Shown one piece after another: positions 8,201-16,078 of a stretch of DNA of 50,775 nucleotides. This DNA is from Aquificales bacterium (lineage in GTDB: Bacteria > Aquificota > Aquificia > Aquificales > QOAS01), in contig JALVTI010000030.1 in the NCBI GenBank assembly GCA_027035985.1, positions 1-50,775 of the forward strand, written 5' to 3'. The notes under the pieces were generated by a model. It had not been told where the DNA came from. It did no database searches and saw only the letters and a program-made list of their open reading frames with translations. Both the position numbers and the translations under genes were made by a program. Each line of letters begins with the position of its first letter. The first letter of the stretch is position 1.

Positions 8201-8533
8201 TACTCCGTTCCCAACCACCGACTCTTTGAGGGAGTCCATCCCGAAAAGTTGTTCCTCCGAGAGGAAGAAAAGAACGAATTGGCAAACCTTTTGAGTGTGG
8301 TTCATTTAATCCAATACCAAAAAGGGGAGGATATTAAAAAGACCAAAAAGGGAAATATATGGGAAAAGACCTTTAAGAGGAACCCCTTTTATGTCCTTCC
8401 CGAAAGGAGGAGTGGGGATAAGAATATTCTTGCACTTACGGAGGTGGAAATTTTCTTTAACTCCGATGTCCGTCCGAGGTTGCAAACGGTTCTAACCGCC
8501 TTTAGGTTGTGGGATGCGGTTAGAAACCCTTAG
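5291..8533 (+). CDS. Very large protein of unknown function (about 1,080 aa)
   Basis: I place the start at ATG 5291, because an in-frame ATG at 5249 would overlap the divergent nuclease gene. The first two thirds are charged and helical with many Glu/Lys heptad-like stretches. One hydrophobic helix (about residues 620-640, FILSFLLLTSLIAS) is followed by a more mixed region. The last 300 residues look alpha/beta, with VEKVYLIPPLPIY, LVFSSFGIVYTPEL and a C-terminus ending LTAFRLWDAVRNP. I see no P-loop, HD, nuclease or polymerase motif that I trust. The DNA is more AT-rich than most of the window. It ends inside a hairpin that looks like a terminator. Linkage to the nuclease and helicase-like genes is the main clue to function. 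Confidence 0.75.
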   Translation: MIYQLREEPQRCLTLKEEVFKKFIELFKEKLKKQSSFRNGEDVFNFSKEVAIEFEKRFPKISEVFNGKPCDCKKFFEIFTEKQLAEIRKLSKEIQINVELKSFKESLEDYVKQNFELFKKRLKVEGYTEDEIKKAWEENFKFFEGLIKEDTTYYTRIASLRIKDKTEKPNESDPYFLTYLLVFELEKSSRSEEFKNLKESLFGGKIESVEETLKELVAQKWESNVDELLADLGIVDEDFDNKWEEKREDILKIVEDLFDAIDSTVRSRIEAEHFRDLIEFAKERIEDRNLSEPLKVIEENLNLLREIYENNADLGNIIVEAIPVGFEFWDKITDYAVEKDFRHFLYTYKMKINDIAEGAIDNHLLKPKWVKLPDIKNRADYFIAQGILFKEIVRNLDTIENEKEKLGTDAVKKLPSYLKGFIKALFYYGKADIETIERFYNYYEQVQVIVSNWLARRSDERTFSETDREFLTRIGDEIERLLPPLEGNKERFEELYGYIAQNLIKEFVEKVLPSNGRELFVAVDFHSLAEATKRFLSDGERPSKTRIYRGLLKVLTQKEELENFEYIFRVKNAVQNHLLDLDREVSPKLEKLKPIKDLKGFFTLTAELSDERLPSEKQSFKLGFILSFLLLTSLIASRSGGILEGFSLPHSFSDREDEIINRYRDLLYALVGASVFAINSDKVAAVQNFNWSNVFKKEPFRKDKNKNLYKAINNLLNTRLLVNSKIKNGLTSLYSNLPFEVEGLNLSQKVAILALSHPTKVDKNLKAVLGEAYIFEPIKGKDLFKTSKGVRVFRKTFSGVYSFIEKDQKGEFADCKTVLSDFLKTLKKLGVEKVYLIPPLPIYRGLSTKEDFLRELYFSDLLAEVGEEIEIPLRLVFSSFGIVYTPELSNFKRRIKEFLKKEGLIIKTDKKGEEKRGIIAVNLFKNIEKITPRSGAMPFITPKFAIIPLFSMEEGKEGSVEKTLFHHAFIYSVPNHRLFEGVHPEKLFLREEEKNELANLLSVVHLIQYQKGEDIKKTKKGNIWEKTFKRNPFYVLPERRSGDKNILALTEVEIFFNSDVRPRLQTVLTAFRLWDAVRNP

Positions 8534-8539
8534 AGGGTT
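8525..8539 (+). terminator. Hairpin containing the stop codon of the large gene
   Basis: AACCCT and AGGGTT form a six-base-pair stem whose three-base loop is the TAG stop codon. A pyrimidine- and T-rich stretch follows (TTCTTCCTTT). It probably ends transcription of the island gene before the flavodoxin-like gene, though the stem is short. Confidence 0.4.
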
Positions 8540-8562
8540 CTTCCTTTAATCTTTTCCCCTTT

Positions 8563-9117
8563 ATGGGGAAGGTTTTGGTTATTTACGACTCCGAAACGGG
8601 GAACACCGAAAAAATGGCTCACCTCGTGGCGGAGGGTGCAAGGAAGTTCCCCGTGGAGGTTAGGGTTAAACATGTGAAGGATGCCACTAAAGAGGACATC
8701 CTTTGGGCGGACGGTCTGGCTGTGGGAAGTCCGACCTATTTGGGCGGTATGTCTTGGAGGCTTAAAAAGTTCTTCGACGAGATTAGCGACGAGCTTTGGG
8801 GTGAAATAGACGGGAAAATCGCCTGCGCCTTCTCCTCCTCCGGCGGGTGGGGAGGCGGCAACGAGATAGCCTGCCAAAACATACTGATGATGCTGATAAA
8901 TTACGGCTTTCTGGTTTTCGGGGTAACCGACTATGTGGGAAAGAAATTCACCCTCCACTACGGGGCTGTCGTTGCGGGAGAGCCGAGAACGGAGGAGGAA
9001 AAAAATGCCTGCGTAAGGTTGGGTGAAAGATTAGCCCAATGGGTGTTGATTTGCAAAGACTGCAAAAGGGAGTATTTGGAGAATTTGAAACCTCCCGAGA
9101 AGGACGAAGAGGATTAA
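8563..9117 (+). CDS. Flavodoxin-fold protein, WrbA-like NAD(P)H:quinone oxidoreductase family
   Basis: The 184-residue product has the flavodoxin phosphate-binding loop near the N-terminus (YDSETGNTEKMA, about residues 8-19). It continues with the second flavin loop GSPTYLGGMSWRLKKFFDE and a third SSGGWGGGNE segment, in the order expected for FMN binding. Members reduce quinones or act as electron carriers in the cytoplasm. The C-terminus adds a CKDCK motif and an acidic tail (KPPEKDEED) beyond the core fold. It stands alone, between the hairpin of the island and the strong terminator shared with leuA. The partner and substrate cannot be read from the sequence. Confidence 0.75.
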   Translation: MGKVLVIYDSETGNTEKMAHLVAEGARKFPVEVRVKHVKDATKEDILWADGLAVGSPTYLGGMSWRLKKFFDEISDELWGEIDGKIACAFSSSGGWGGGNEIACQNILMMLINYGFLVFGVTDYVGKKFTLHYGAVVAGEPRTEEEKNACVRLGERLAQWVLICKDCKREYLENLKPPEKDEED

Positions 9118-9125
9118 AAACCTTC

Positions 9126-9150
9126 CCCGCCGCTTCGCGGCGGGCTTTTT
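9126..9150. terminator. Bidirectional intrinsic terminator between flavodoxin gene and leuA
   Basis: CCCGCCGC (9126-9133) pairs perfectly with GCGGCGGG (9137-9144) around a TTC loop. A T-run follows at 9146-9150, and an A-run at 9116-9120 lies on the other side. It can therefore stop both the plus-strand flavodoxin transcript and the minus-strand leuA transcript. Confidence 0.85.
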
Positions 9151-9154
9151 AACT

Positions 9155-10717
9155 TTAAACAGTTCCCTCTCTGCTTATATTCTGTTTGGAGCGCAGATAC
9201 TCCTTTCTGGCGAGCAGGCGGTTTAGGGCGTCCACATACGCCTTTACGCTGGCTTTCACTATGTCTATATCGCTAGCGCGACCGCTCGCCTTTATCCCGT
9301 CCAGCTCTATCACGACGCGCGCCTCGGCTTGGGCGTCGGTGTTGGGAGTTAGCGCCTTTATCGAGTAGTCGACAAATTTCGGTTTAATACCGGTAGCCTT
9401 CTGTATAGCCTTTATGGCGGCATCGACGGGACCGTTTCCGGTTTCGGTCGCGGTTTTCTCCTCGCCTTTGAAGACCAACTTAACCGTGGCGGTGGGAAGT
9501 ATGTTGTTTCCGGTTTGCACCTGCAAATGTTCCAGTTTGAGATAATCCTCCCCTCCGGAGGTTCTAAATTGCTCGTAAATGAGCGCCTCGAGGTCTTCTT
9601 CGTAAACCTCCTTCTTCTGGTCGGCGAGGGCTTTGAATTTTTCGAAAAGTTTGTTTAGGGTTTCCTCGTCCACCTCGTAACCGAGCTCTTTGAGTTTCGC
9701 CTTCAGTGCGTGTCTGCCGGAGTGCTTTCCGAGGACTATCTTCGATTTGGGGAAACCAACATCTTCCGGCTTCATAATCTCGTAGGTCTCACGCTTCGCC
9801 AATACGCCGTGCTGGTGGATTCCCGACTCGTGGGCGAAGGCGTTATCCCCGACAATAGCCTTGTTGGGTTGAACGAAGGTTCCGGTAATCCTACACAGGA
9901 GTCTCGAAGTCTTATACAGCTCGGGGGTATTTACCTCGGTATAGAGTCCCTTAAAGTGGTCTTTTCTCACCTTTAGAGCCATAACGACCTCTTCGAGGGC
10001 GGCGTTTCCGGCACGTTCACCTATTCCGTTTATGGTGCACTCCACCTGGCGGGCACCCGCCAAGACCGCCATCAAAGAGTTTGCGGTTGCCAAACCCAGG
10101 TCGTCGTGGCAGTGCACCGAAATAATCGCCTTATCTATATTGGGAACATTCTCCTTTATATCCCTTATAAGGTTGTAAAACTCGTCGGGGATGGCGTAGC
10201 CGACCGTGTCGGGGATGTTTATAACCGTTGCACCCGCCTTAATAACCTCTTCGATAATCTTGTAGAGGAATTCCCTCTCGCTTCGGGTAGCGTCCTCGCA
10301 AGAGAATTCGACATCGTCGGTGAAGTTTCTCGCGTAGCTTACCGCCTTTTTAGCCCTCTCGAGCACCTCCTCGGGGCTCATCTTCAGTTTGTATTTCATG
10401 TGGATGGGAGAGGTGGCTATAAAGGTGTGTATGCGCTTTCTCTCCGCCGGTTTTAGCGCCTCCGCCGCCGCCTCTATGTCCTTTTCCAAAGCCCTTGCGA
10501 GGGAGCATATAACGGGACCTTTAACCTCTTTCGCTATTAGGTTTATAGCCTCCCAGTCGCCTTTGGATGCGGCGGCAAACCCCGCCTCTATAATATCCAC
10601 ATTCAGGCGGGCGAGCTGTTGCGCCATCTGTAGTTTCTCCTGTGTGGTCATAGAGAACCCAGGCGCTTGCTCGCCGTCGCGCAGTGTGGTATCGAAAATA
10701 TAGACTTTTTCACCCAT
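9155..10717 (-). CDS. leuA: 2-isopropylmalate synthase
   Basis: LeuA condenses acetyl-CoA with 2-oxoisovalerate in the first committed step of leucine synthesis. The N-terminal barrel carries DTTLRDGEQAPG, with the metal-binding aspartate, HCHDDLGLATANS and the GIGERAGN loop. The linker has HESGIHQHG and GKHSGRHAL, and the C-terminal regulatory domain (from about residue 385) is complete, giving the usual length of about 520. I choose ATG 10717 over ATG 10723 because GAGAGGT lies seven bases upstream of the former and abuts the latter. The gene is divergent from trpE. Citramalate synthase is a less likely alternative because the whole protein follows the LeuA pattern. Confidence 0.92.
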   Translation of the reverse strand: MGEKVYIFDTTLRDGEQAPGFSMTTQEKLQMAQQLARLNVDIIEAGFAAASKGDWEAINLIAKEVKGPVICSLARALEKDIEAAAEALKPAERKRIHTFIATSPIHMKYKLKMSPEEVLERAKKAVSYARNFTDDVEFSCEDATRSEREFLYKIIEEVIKAGATVINIPDTVGYAIPDEFYNLIRDIKENVPNIDKAIISVHCHDDLGLATANSLMAVLAGARQVECTINGIGERAGNAALEEVVMALKVRKDHFKGLYTEVNTPELYKTSRLLCRITGTFVQPNKAIVGDNAFAHESGIHQHGVLAKRETYEIMKPEDVGFPKSKIVLGKHSGRHALKAKLKELGYEVDEETLNKLFEKFKALADQKKEVYEEDLEALIYEQFRTSGGEDYLKLEHLQVQTGNNILPTATVKLVFKGEEKTATETGNGPVDAAIKAIQKATGIKPKFVDYSIKALTPNTDAQAEARVVIELDGIKASGRASDIDIVKASVKAYVDALNRLLARKEYLRSKQNISREGTV

Positions 10718-10784
10718 GGTCATACCTCTCTCAACTTTAAACGTAAAAGTATAAGTTGCACCTTTGTATGAACTCCGTTAGCTC

Positions 10785-10801
10785 TTGCAAAAAATTTGCA
10801 A
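10785..10801. promoter_or_regulatory. Palindrome in the leuA-trpE divergent spacer
   Basis: TTGCAAA-AAA-TTTGCAA is a perfect seven-base inverted repeat with a three-base spacer, located between the leuA and trpE starts. Its size and position suit an operator or a regulator half-site pair. Which gene it controls is unknown. Confidence 0.35.
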
Positions 10802-10852
10802 TTTCGGTGTGGAAAGAAATACCGACCTCCAAAGGGTTAAGATTTTTGGCTT

Positions 10853-12352
10853 ATGTTAAACCTCTCGGCGGAGGAGTTTTTCGAACTCTCGAAGGATTAC
10901 AACGTAATTCCCCTCTACACGGAATTTATAGCCGATATGGAAAACCCCCTAACGGCGTTTTTGAAGATAAAAGACCTCGGGAGGTTTCCCTTTCTGCTCG
11001 AGAGCGTGGAGGGTGGCGAGAAGTGGGCGCGCTACTCCTTTTTGGGGTATGGCGGGAGCTTTTACGTAAAGACCTACCGCCACTATTACGAGATATACGA
11101 CCGCGGGCGGCACGAAATTGGTGAATTCGCCGACCCGCTCGACATACTCAAACCTATAGTTAAAAATTACAAACCCTATCGGGATAAAAATCTCCCCCGC
11201 TTTTGGGGTGGGTTGGTAGGTTATATCGGCTACGATGTGGTGAAGTTCTGGGAGCCGGTTCCCGACAGAAATCCCGACCCGATAGGGGCGCCCGATATTT
11301 TCCTCGTTCAGACCGACCTAATGGTGATTTTCGACAACCTAAGTTCGAAACTGATAGTCCTAAAACCGGTGGTGGTTGGGAATAGAAATCCTTTAGACCT
11401 CTACAGGGAGGCTCAAAAGGAAATCCTCCGGGTGGTGGAGAGGTTGAAAAAACCCCTACCCGAAAGGGAGTTTTTACCCGTTCCACCTAAAACCCTTGAT
11501 GCGGACTTTTCCGAGTGGAGGAGCAACTTCACCAAAGAGGGGTTTGAAAGTATAGTCAAACGGGCGAAGGAGTATATAGAGGCAGGGGACATCATTCAGG
11601 TGGTCTTGTCCCAACGTTTCCGAAAGAGGTTAAATACCTCTCCCGAACTCCTCTACAGGGCTTTGAGGTATTTAAATCCATCCCCCTACATGTTCTTTTT
11701 GAAGTTTGACGACCTCTACGTGGTGGGTGCATCTCCCGAAATCCTCGTAAGGGTGGAGGATGGGAGGATAGAAACCCGACCTATAGCGGGAACGAGACCG
11801 AGGGGAAAAACCCCCCAAGAGGATAAAGAGTTGGAGGAAAACCTCCTATCGGACGAAAAGGAGAAAGCGGAACACATAATGCTGGTAGACCTGGCGCGCA
11901 ACGATGTGGGGAGGGTGGCAAAGTATGGGTCTGTCAAAGTGGAAAACCTCATGAGGATAGAGCGCTACTCCCACGTTATGCATATTGTCTCCGACGTGGT
12001 TGGGGAGCTTCGGGAGGACAGAGACGCGCTCGACGTTATAAAGGCAACCTTCCCCGCCGGCACCGTTAGCGGAGCGCCGAAGGTTAGGGCTATGCAGATA
12101 ATAGAGGAGCTCGAAAACGAGCGGAGGGGGATATACGCCGGAGCGGTGGGCTATATCTCCTTTCAGGGAAATACCGACACCGCCATAGCTATTAGAACAG
12201 CCGTTATCAGGGGGGACGAAATATTTGTCCAAGCGGGGGCGGGAATTGTGGCGGACTCCATTCCCGAAAGGGAGTGGGAGGAGACCCGCAACAAGGCTAA
12301 AGCCCTCATTAAGGCGGTCGAGATTGCCGAAAGATTTTGGAAAAACGGATAG
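10853..12352 (+). CDS. trpE: Anthranilate synthase component I
   Basis: TrpE converts chorismate and ammonia to anthranilate in tryptophan synthesis. The 499-residue product has the N-terminal regulatory half and the chorismate-binding half: IAGTRPRGKT, then LVDLARNDVGRV, then AGTVSGAPKVRAM, and GAGIVADSIPEREWEE near the C-terminus. LARND and the GAGIVADS context favour TrpE over PabB. The glutamine amidotransferase partner TrpG is not adjacent, and trpD lies 15 kb away on the other strand, so the pathway genes are scattered. The start ATG 10853 has only a weak upstream binding site, AAAGGGTTAAG, set rather far away. Confidence 0.92.
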   Translation: MLNLSAEEFFELSKDYNVIPLYTEFIADMENPLTAFLKIKDLGRFPFLLESVEGGEKWARYSFLGYGGSFYVKTYRHYYEIYDRGRHEIGEFADPLDILKPIVKNYKPYRDKNLPRFWGGLVGYIGYDVVKFWEPVPDRNPDPIGAPDIFLVQTDLMVIFDNLSSKLIVLKPVVVGNRNPLDLYREAQKEILRVVERLKKPLPEREFLPVPPKTLDADFSEWRSNFTKEGFESIVKRAKEYIEAGDIIQVVLSQRFRKRLNTSPELLYRALRYLNPSPYMFFLKFDDLYVVGASPEILVRVEDGRIETRPIAGTRPRGKTPQEDKELEENLLSDEKEKAEHIMLVDLARNDVGRVAKYGSVKVENLMRIERYSHVMHIVSDVVGELREDRDALDVIKATFPAGTVSGAPKVRAMQIIEELENERRGIYAGAVGYISFQGNTDTAIAIRTAVIRGDEIFVQAGAGIVADSIPEREWEETRNKAKALIKAVEIAERFWKNG

Positions 12353-12583
12353 CCCTTCGGGGGAAAACTTCCCTTTTCGGTTTTCTTCCTTTAAACCAAA
12401 ACGGGGTAGGGATTAGATAGAAGACCTACATTCGGATGGTTTTTCCAATATTCCAAGCCACGGAAGGGGAGCGAGAAAAGGATTCTCCTTTCCCATTTAT
12501 GGAATAAATAGGTGGCGAAAACCCTTTCGGAGAAAATTCAATACCCACGACCGCCACGGGGATATAAAAAGGGCTATACCACT

Positions 12584-13261
12584 TTAAGGGTCTCTTAAAA
12601 ATTCGGTAACCTCCTCGGGGGTGAGGTCGTACCAGTTGCGGTAGGCGTCGGCAACCGCGTAGAGGTATACATCCCTTAGGTTTAGGCAGTAAACCTCGTC
12701 GACCGATTTGGCGATTTCCTCCGCCGCATCCTTGGAGCAGGTGGGAACGGCAACTATTATTTTCTTGGGATTTCATTTCTTGAGATATTCAATGGCGGCG
12801 CGGAGGGTATAGCCGGAAGCCAATCCGTCGTCGACCACAATAACAGTTTTTCCGCTTATATCGGGAAAGGGTTTATTTCCCCTAAAGAGGGTGTTCCTCT
12901 CCAAAAGGGTTTGCCGGGTCTTTTGAATTTGGCGCTCTATATCCTCTTCCGTCAAACCCGCCGAGCGGATTAGTTCCTCGTTTAAAACAACATCCCCGTC
13001 AAGGTTCATCGCGCCGAAGCCGGCTTCGGTATTCCAGGGAAGTTGAATCTTTCTGACGATTAGAAGCTCAAGGGATGCACCGAGTGCTTTTGCTATCTCC
13101 TTGGCTACCGGAACGCCTCCCGATGGTATAGCCAACACCAAGAGGTCTTTATCCTTTAAATACCTCTTTAGGAGCTCGCCCAACTTCTTACCCGCATCGG
13201 TGCGGTCTTCAAAAACGAAGAACTTGTTTAGGAGCTCGGGAAGAAAGATAAGTCTCCCCAT
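12584..13261 (-). pseudogene. Phosphoribosyltransferase gene with in-frame TGA stop
   Basis: The frame from ATG 13261 encodes a PRTase-fold protein with PSGGVPVAKEIA and the PRPP loop VIVVDDGLASGYT. It stops at TGA 12773-12775 after AIEYLKK. The same frame then continues with NPKKIIVAVPTCSKDAAEEI and YCLNLRD to YRNWYDLTPEEV and ends at TAA 12584-12586, which is exactly the usual C-terminus of the family. Without the TGA the product would be about 225 residues. The lesion removes a quarter of the fold, including VAVPTCS. This may be a nonsense mutation, a sequencing error or readthrough; the active-site loop is intact upstream of the stop. Confidence 0.7.
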
Positions 13262-13293
13262 AAGGGGGAAATTAGAAAGGAAAGGCGGAAAAA

Positions 13294-14664
13294 TTAGGCT
13301 TCCTTTCTCCTGGCGTTGAGATACATGAGCAGTAAGGAAATCAGGATTGCAACACCGGCGAGAACAACGTAAACGATGAAACCTTTGGCGTAACCGGCTT
13401 TTCCGTAAATATCGACAAACTTACCGAGTATGGGGGGAACCACGAAACCGCCGAAAGCTCCCAAACCGCCAACCCATCCCGCGGCGCCACCGGTTGCGTG
13501 GGGGACGTATTTGGGAACGAGCTTGAATACCGCACCGTTAGCCATTCCCATACCAATACCCATAAGGACTTCTCCCGTTAGGGCTATGGCAAAGGAGGAG
13601 GAGAACATCAGTATCAGGGCGCCTATTAGGGTTATGGAGTAGCTGACCAAAGCCATCAGCTCGCCGCCAAACTTGTCGCTGAGAAAACCGCCGAGAATTC
13701 TGATGACCGAAGCCAGTAAGGAAAAGCCGAAAGCCATTAGCAGACCCGCTTCGGTAACGGGGAGGTTGTAGCTGCTAACCCAGAAGACTATAAACCAACC
13801 GGTTAGTGCCAAAAATCCACCGAAGGAAACGAAGTAAAGATATACCAACGCCCAGGTAAATTTCTCTTTAGCAGAGATGATTAGCGATTGCACCAGGCTA
13901 CCGGTGGGAAAGAGCTCTTGTCCTAAAGCCCTGGCTATCTTTTTAGCCGTTTCGGGGTCGAAGCCCTTCTCTATTAGCTGGAAGTAGTAGGCATCCCTCG
14001 CGAAGAGGAAATAGATAATCGTTCCTATCAGTAGGAATAGGAACCATATGAAGTAGGACATGGGGAGTCCCAACGCCTTTAGCGCAAAGGGCAGAACCAT
14101 ACCGAACAGACCGGGTGCCAGGTTACCGACACCGGCGTAAACGCCAAGAGCCGTTCCCTGGTCCTTTTGGGAGAACCAATAGGAGGTTTGGGCTATTCCG
14201 ACGGAAAAGGTAGCTATACCGCAACCGCTTAGGAAACCGAAGAGTAGGATTAACCAGTACATCCACGGTTCGAGGTTGGGATAAAACGCGAACAGCATTG
14301 CCGAAAGTCCCGCCATTCCTATAACCGAAAGCCAAAGGAGCGTCAGCATCGGCTTTCTACCGCCCACCTTGTCGACCCAGGCGGCAAAGGGTATTCGGAG
14401 CAGCGAACCGGTGAGGTTCGGCGCGGCGACCAGCAGTCCCAATAGAAATCCGGACAACCCTAGGATATGTTTGAGATTTTTGGCGACCGGTCCATAGAGC
14501 GAAACCGCCGCAAAACCGATGAAGAAGCCCCAGGTTGCCATTACCAGACCCGTCAAGGGGTCTCCCTTTAACCCCAACTTTTTGAGGATGGTGTCCTTTT
14601 CAATTTCTCCCTTTTTAAGGGCTTGAAGAAGCTTTTCGAGTTCCTCTCGATTTACAGAGGACAT
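13294..14664 (-). CDS. narK: Nitrate/nitrite transporter of the NarK family (MFS)
   Basis: This inner-membrane carrier of about 456 residues has some twelve hydrophobic helices and a soluble N-terminal extension of about 35 residues (REELEKLLQALKKGEI). The MFS loop WVDKVGGRKPML follows helix two. Helix five has the nitrate signature with a conserved asparagine (VYAGVGNLAPGLFGM), and a similar glycine-rich helix occurs in the second half. ATG 14664 is preceded by GGGAGGTG at proper spacing. It heads the nitrate locus, reading away from a porin gene, and would supply nitrate to, or remove nitrite from, the cytoplasmic active site of NarG. Direction of transport is not determined by sequence. 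Confidence 0.88.
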   Translation of the reverse strand: MSSVNREELEKLLQALKKGEIEKDTILKKLGLKGDPLTGLVMATWGFFIGFAAVSLYGPVAKNLKHILGLSGFLLGLLVAAPNLTGSLLRIPFAAWVDKVGGRKPMLTLLWLSVIGMAGLSAMLFAFYPNLEPWMYWLILLFGFLSGCGIATFSVGIAQTSYWFSQKDQGTALGVYAGVGNLAPGLFGMVLPFALKALGLPMSYFIWFLFLLIGTIIYFLFARDAYYFQLIEKGFDPETAKKIARALGQELFPTGSLVQSLIISAKEKFTWALVYLYFVSFGGFLALTGWFIVFWVSSYNLPVTEAGLLMAFGFSLLASVIRILGGFLSDKFGGELMALVSYSITLIGALILMFSSSFAIALTGEVLMGIGMGMANGAVFKLVPKYVPHATGGAAGWVGGLGAFGGFVVPPILGKFVDIYGKAGYAKGFIVYVVLAGVAILISLLLMYLNARRKEA

Positions 14665-14784
14665 CACTCCACCTCCCTAATTTTGTGAAGGTAAATATAA
14701 ACTTTAACCCCAAATGATGCTTATAAGCAAAGATAAAATCTACTTGTCCAAAGTGTATTAAAAGGTTGACAATAGTGAATTGTT

Positions 14785-16011
14785 ATGAGACAGTTGGTTT
14801 CCTTGTTAGGAATTAGTATTCCTCTGGTCTCTTCAGCGGCTGGACTTTTTCAAAATCTCAAATTGCACGGGAATGTATTTTTAGATTTCCGTCCCCGTTG
14901 GGAGTATGTGGATATAGAAAACGACGGATTGAAAACGGCAAACGCGATAACCTCTCGGATTCAATTTGGACAAAATCTGCAATTCTCAAAACAATTTAGT
15001 ACCTACTTTGAACTGACAGCGGTAGTTCCAATTTATGCGCATTACTCACCTTTAAAAGAGGGCTACGAATTTGTAGCCGATGAGGCAGACTTTAGGGCGA
15101 CCCAATACTACATAGACTATGCGTGGAACTGGATAAACCTGAAATTGGGTAGACAGGTTATAAATCTCGACAACCAGAGGTTTATAGGTTCGGTCAACTG
15201 GCGCCAAATGCCCCAAACCTTTGACGCCGCGAGGGTAGACTTTTCCCCCTATAGAGGTATAAGGGCAACCGTAGCCTATATAGTTTCCCGTCAGGGGGTT
15301 TTGAAATCTCTATCCACCCAACCGTTCGATTACAAACCTTTCAACCACTCGTGGTTGGTTCACCTATCCTTCGAACCCCTAAAGGGTGTTAAGACTTCCC
15401 TTTACTCCTACAACTGGAAGATGAACTCCGACACCTATGGGGTGAACATTTCCGGAAATCTCCCCTACGGGGGACTGAAGTTCGGATATTGGGGAGAGTA
15501 TGCCCATCAGATAGTTCACAACAGCAATTCCGGTATTTGGGATACGGCAAACTATTATCACCTAAAGCTGTCCCTAAATACCGATTGGGGCAACCTAAAA
15601 CCCTTCGGGGCTATAGGTTTCGAACACTTGGGAAAACACTTCATTACACCCCTGGCTACCCTCCACAAGTTCAACGGTTGGGCTGATGTATTCCTGAAAT
15701 ACACCGCCAATACGGACACCTACGGGTTAAACGACGCATACGTATACGCCGGCATCTCCCATCAGAGGTTTGGAAAATTTGAGGCGGCTTTCCACCGCTT
15801 TACCGCACCCGAAGATTTCCCCCAAGGTGGGAATAAATTCGGAAATGAAGTAGACCTCCTGTGGAGTAAAAAGGTCTTTAAAAACACCTCCCTGTTGGTC
15901 AAATACGCCAAATACAACGCCGATAGCGAGGCATCCCAAGCCGGTGTTGGCGACAAGGATACGACCAAATTCTGGGTAATGTTGAACTTTAAATTCGGAG
16001 CTTCCTTTTAA
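14785..16011 (+). CDS. Outer-membrane beta-barrel porin (alginate-export-like)
   Basis: The 408-residue product starts with a signal peptide (MRQLVSLLGISIPLVSSAAG, cleavage probably after residue 18-19). It continues with alternating hydrophobic/aromatic strands typical of a beta barrel, for example NLKLHGNVFLDFRPRWEY and INLKLGRQVI, and ends with FKFGASF, the terminal phenylalanine expected for assembly by the BAM machinery. The overall pattern resembles alginate-export-type porins. It lies between narK and narI on the opposite strand, convergent to the nar operon. A role in passage of nitrate or nitrite through the outer membrane is inference from position. Confidence 0.75.
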   Translation: MRQLVSLLGISIPLVSSAAGLFQNLKLHGNVFLDFRPRWEYVDIENDGLKTANAITSRIQFGQNLQFSKQFSTYFELTAVVPIYAHYSPLKEGYEFVADEADFRATQYYIDYAWNWINLKLGRQVINLDNQRFIGSVNWRQMPQTFDAARVDFSPYRGIRATVAYIVSRQGVLKSLSTQPFDYKPFNHSWLVHLSFEPLKGVKTSLYSYNWKMNSDTYGVNISGNLPYGGLKFGYWGEYAHQIVHNSNSGIWDTANYYHLKLSLNTDWGNLKPFGAIGFEHLGKHFITPLATLHKFNGWADVFLKYTANTDTYGLNDAYVYAGISHQRFGKFEAAFHRFTAPEDFPQGGNKFGNEVDLLWSKKVFKNTSLLVKYAKYNADSEASQAGVGDKDTTKFWVMLNFKFGASF

Positions 16012-16078
16012 AGGTTTTTCTTTTCCCTTTACCTTTAAAGGGTTTAATCGAAATTTTGAAGCGAAAAGGGGAAGGAAA

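Noticed and set aside
12773..12775. TGA as selenocysteine codon
   Set aside because: The position is a surface linker (LKK-NPKK) with no redox role in the family, and no SECIS-like hairpin directly follows.
12426..12776. 116-codon minus-strand frame overlapping the end of the phosphoribosyltransferase
   Set aside because: It is a shadow of the true frame, which continues beyond the TGA with family-typical sequence.
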